Notes under the pieces: generated by a model
Told to the model about the DNA's origin: nothing
Database searches by the model: none
The model's input: only the letters and a program-made list of their open reading frames with translations
Program-made: the position numbers and the translations under genes
DNA from: Hyphomicrobiales bacterium
Lineage (GTDB): Bacteria > Pseudomonadota > Alphaproteobacteria > Rhizobiales > Beijerinckiaceae
Length of the DNA stretch: 64,000 bases
Direction of reading: 5' to 3'
Assembly (NCBI GenBank): GCA_900473415.1
Contig: UCLR01000017.1
Location: 153,796 to 217,795, forward strand
Shown: positions 62,724 to 64,000 of the stretch, one piece after another
Layout of the letters: every line of letters starts with the position of its first letter
Position numbering within the stretch: the first letter of the stretch is position 1

Positions 62724-63863
62724 ATGGCGAGCGTCGACACCGCCGAACCGCAGGCGATCTTCCGCGACGATGCGGGAACTCTCGCGGTGGCGCTGGCCGG
62801 CTCCTGGAGCGCGGACCGTGCCCCGCGCATCGAGCAGGTGATCGCGGAAATCGCAGGCCGCTTGCCGCGGAGCGCCCGGGTCGACCTCTCGGGCGTGACC
62901 CGGCTCGACACGCTCGGCGCCTATGTCCTCAACCGTCTGAAGTCCCATCGCGAGCGCGAGGGCGGCGCTGTCGAGTTCGTCAGCAACCGGCCGGAGCACG
63001 GCATTCTTCTCGCCGAGGTCAAGGTCCATGACGGCGACAAGCCGCCGCCGCACAAGCAGATCCGCCTCATCGACATCCTGGTGAACATCGGCGAGAGCGT
63101 CGTCGGCTTCGGCCGGGACATGGTCGGCGGCGCGATGTTCCTTGGCGAGGTCGTGGTCGGCTCGGCCAGCGTCATGCTCGGACCCCGCAAGTTCCGCGGC
63201 CCGTCGCTGGTCAACCAGATCGAGCTGATCGCCTTCGACGGCGCGCCGATCATCATGCTGATCTCGTTCCTCGTCGGCTGCATCGTCGCCCAGCAGGGCA
63301 TCTTCCAGCTCGAGCAGTTCGGCGCCTCGGTCTTCGTGGTGAACCTCACCGGCATCCTGATCCTGCGCGAGCTCGGCGTGCTGCTGACCTCGATCATGAT
63401 CGCCGGCCGGTCGGGCTCGGCCTTCACCGCCGAGATCGGCTCGATGAAGATGCGCGAGGAGATCGACGCACTGCGCGTGATGGGGCTCGACCCGATCGAG
63501 GTCCTGGTCGTGCCGCGCATTCTGGCGCTGGTCATCTCGCTGCCGATCCTGGCCTTCATCGCATCGATGGCCGGCCTCGTCGGCGCGGGGCTGGTGACCT
63601 GGCTCTATGGCGGCATCGGCGTCGATACCTTCCTCGCCCGGCTGCAATCGGTCATCACCTGGAAGCACTTCGCCGTCGGGCTGATCAAGGCGCCGTTCAT
63701 GGCCTTCGTCATCGGGCTGATCGCCTCGATCGAAGGGCTTGCGGTCAAGGGCTCGGCGGAATCGCTCGGCCGGCAGGTCACGGCGTCGGTGGTGAAGTCG
63801 ATCTTCATGGTCATCGTCGTCGACGGCCTCTTCGCCATGTTCTTCGCCTCGATCGAGATGTGA
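62724..63863 (+). CDS. MlaE-type ABC permease with N-terminal STAS domain
   Basis: The 379-aa product has a STAS domain (residues 1-105; RVDLSGVTRLDTLGAYVLNR) fused to an MlaE permease: NQIELIAFDGAPIIMLISFL, VGCIVAQQGIFQLEQFGASV, RELGVLLTSIMIAGRSGSAF and EIGSMKMREEIDALRVMGLD. It would form the membrane part of an Mla-type phospholipid transporter at the inner membrane. In E. coli the STAS protein MlaB is a separate subunit; the fusion is common in alphaproteobacteria. The ATPase gene follows two bases later. Confidence 0.92.
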   Translation: MASVDTAEPQAIFRDDAGTLAVALAGSWSADRAPRIEQVIAEIAGRLPRSARVDLSGVTRLDTLGAYVLNRLKSHREREGGAVEFVSNRPEHGILLAEVKVHDGDKPPPHKQIRLIDILVNIGESVVGFGRDMVGGAMFLGEVVVGSASVMLGPRKFRGPSLVNQIELIAFDGAPIIMLISFLVGCIVAQQGIFQLEQFGASVFVVNLTGILILRELGVLLTSIMIAGRSGSAFTAEIGSMKMREEIDALRVMGLDPIEVLVVPRILALVISLPILAFIASMAGLVGAGLVTWLYGGIGVDTFLARLQSVITWKHFAVGLIKAPFMAFVIGLIASIEGLAVKGSAESLGRQVTASVVKSIFMVIVVDGLFAMFFASIEM

Positions 63864-63865
63864 CG

Positions 63866-64000
63866 ATGGCGGCGCAGGACACTCTCGCCCAACGGGCGCT
63901 GGCGACCGAACCGGAAGCCGTGATCCGGGTTCGCGATCTCAAGGTCGCCTTCGGCGAGAAGGTGATCATGGACGGGCTCAACCTCGACGTGATGCGCGGC
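63866..64000 (+). CDS. MlaF-type ABC transporter ATPase, N-terminal part (cut by window end)
   Basis: The first 45 residues read MAAQDTLAQRALATEPEAVI, then RVRDLKVAFGEKVIMDGLNL, the start of an ABC ATPase before its Walker A. It begins two bases after the permease stop, so it is operonic and translationally linked. Its position directly after an MlaE-type permease identifies it as the partner ATPase, MlaF. The rest of the operon lies beyond the window. Confidence 0.9.
   Translation, partial: MAAQDTLAQRALATEPEAVIRVRDLKVAFGEKVIMDGLNLDVMRG

Overview
The window is GC-rich chromosomal DNA of an alphaproteobacterium. Gene content points to Hyphomicrobiales (Rhizobiales), most plausibly a Bosea-like genus. 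The evidence is an Irr-type palindrome in front of mbfA, hisS-hisZ-hisG, a CIRCE-controlled groESL, a hybrid kinase with a symporter-like sensor, matA-matB, and rhizobial-style intergenic palindromes. The genus is inference from protein style. No rRNA, tRNA, CRISPR array, phage or plasmid functions were seen. Nearly every gene is an ordinary single-copy chromosomal gene, and most long ORFs opposite real genes are GC-driven shadows.

Layout: 1-7.0 kb holds a partial pirin, a quinone-reductase-like flavoprotein facing a LysR regulator, xseB, an Lrp/AsnC regulator, a cysteine phosphatase and a very large hybrid sensor kinase. 7.1-12.7 kb holds mscL, an aminotransferase, an AbrB-type membrane protein, an orphan peptide-type binding protein and an SMP-30 lactonase. 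12.8-18.4 kb is the glycolate oxidase operon glcDE-(unknown)-glcF with a divergent LysR regulator. 18.5-22.3 kb is hisS-hisZ-hisG. 22.4-26.4 kb holds a META/HslJ lipoprotein-like protein, an SbmA/YddA-type exporter and a Liv-type binding protein. 26.6-28.7 kb is groESL. 28.9-37.4 kb holds MarR, a thioesterase, DMT, TauE and MATE transporters, two L,D-transpeptidases, the iron exporter mbfA and a DUF2076 protein.

37.6-56.1 kb is the most distinctive stretch: a large nitrogen-salvage island. It contains an M20 amidohydrolase (carbamoylase/allantoate type), an amidase, an exported amidohydrolase, and two convergent transport-plus-catabolism units. The plus-strand unit (41.6-49.8 kb) is binding protein, two permeases, D-carbamoylase, a metallo-deacetylase, a GNAT-RidA open frame and a D-serine dehydratase/D-threonine aldolase-like enzyme. 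The minus-strand unit (56.1-49.9 kb) is binding protein, two permeases, a gamma-glutamyltransferase homologue and DUF1028. Neither transporter has its own ATPases. Together they suggest uptake and stepwise dismantling of D-amino-acid derivatives, N-carbamoyl/N-acyl amino acids and gamma-glutamyl peptides, possibly under sigma-54 nitrogen control. That reading is inference.

56.4-60.6 kb is otnK-matA-matB (four-carbon acid-sugar kinase, malonyl-CoA decarboxylase, malonyl-CoA synthetase). 60.7-64 kb holds an MBL-fold hydrolase, a helical protein of unknown function, and the start of an Mla-type lipid transport operon that runs off the end. Two families of intergenic palindromic repeats and one 267-bp terminal-inverted-repeat element are scattered between genes.
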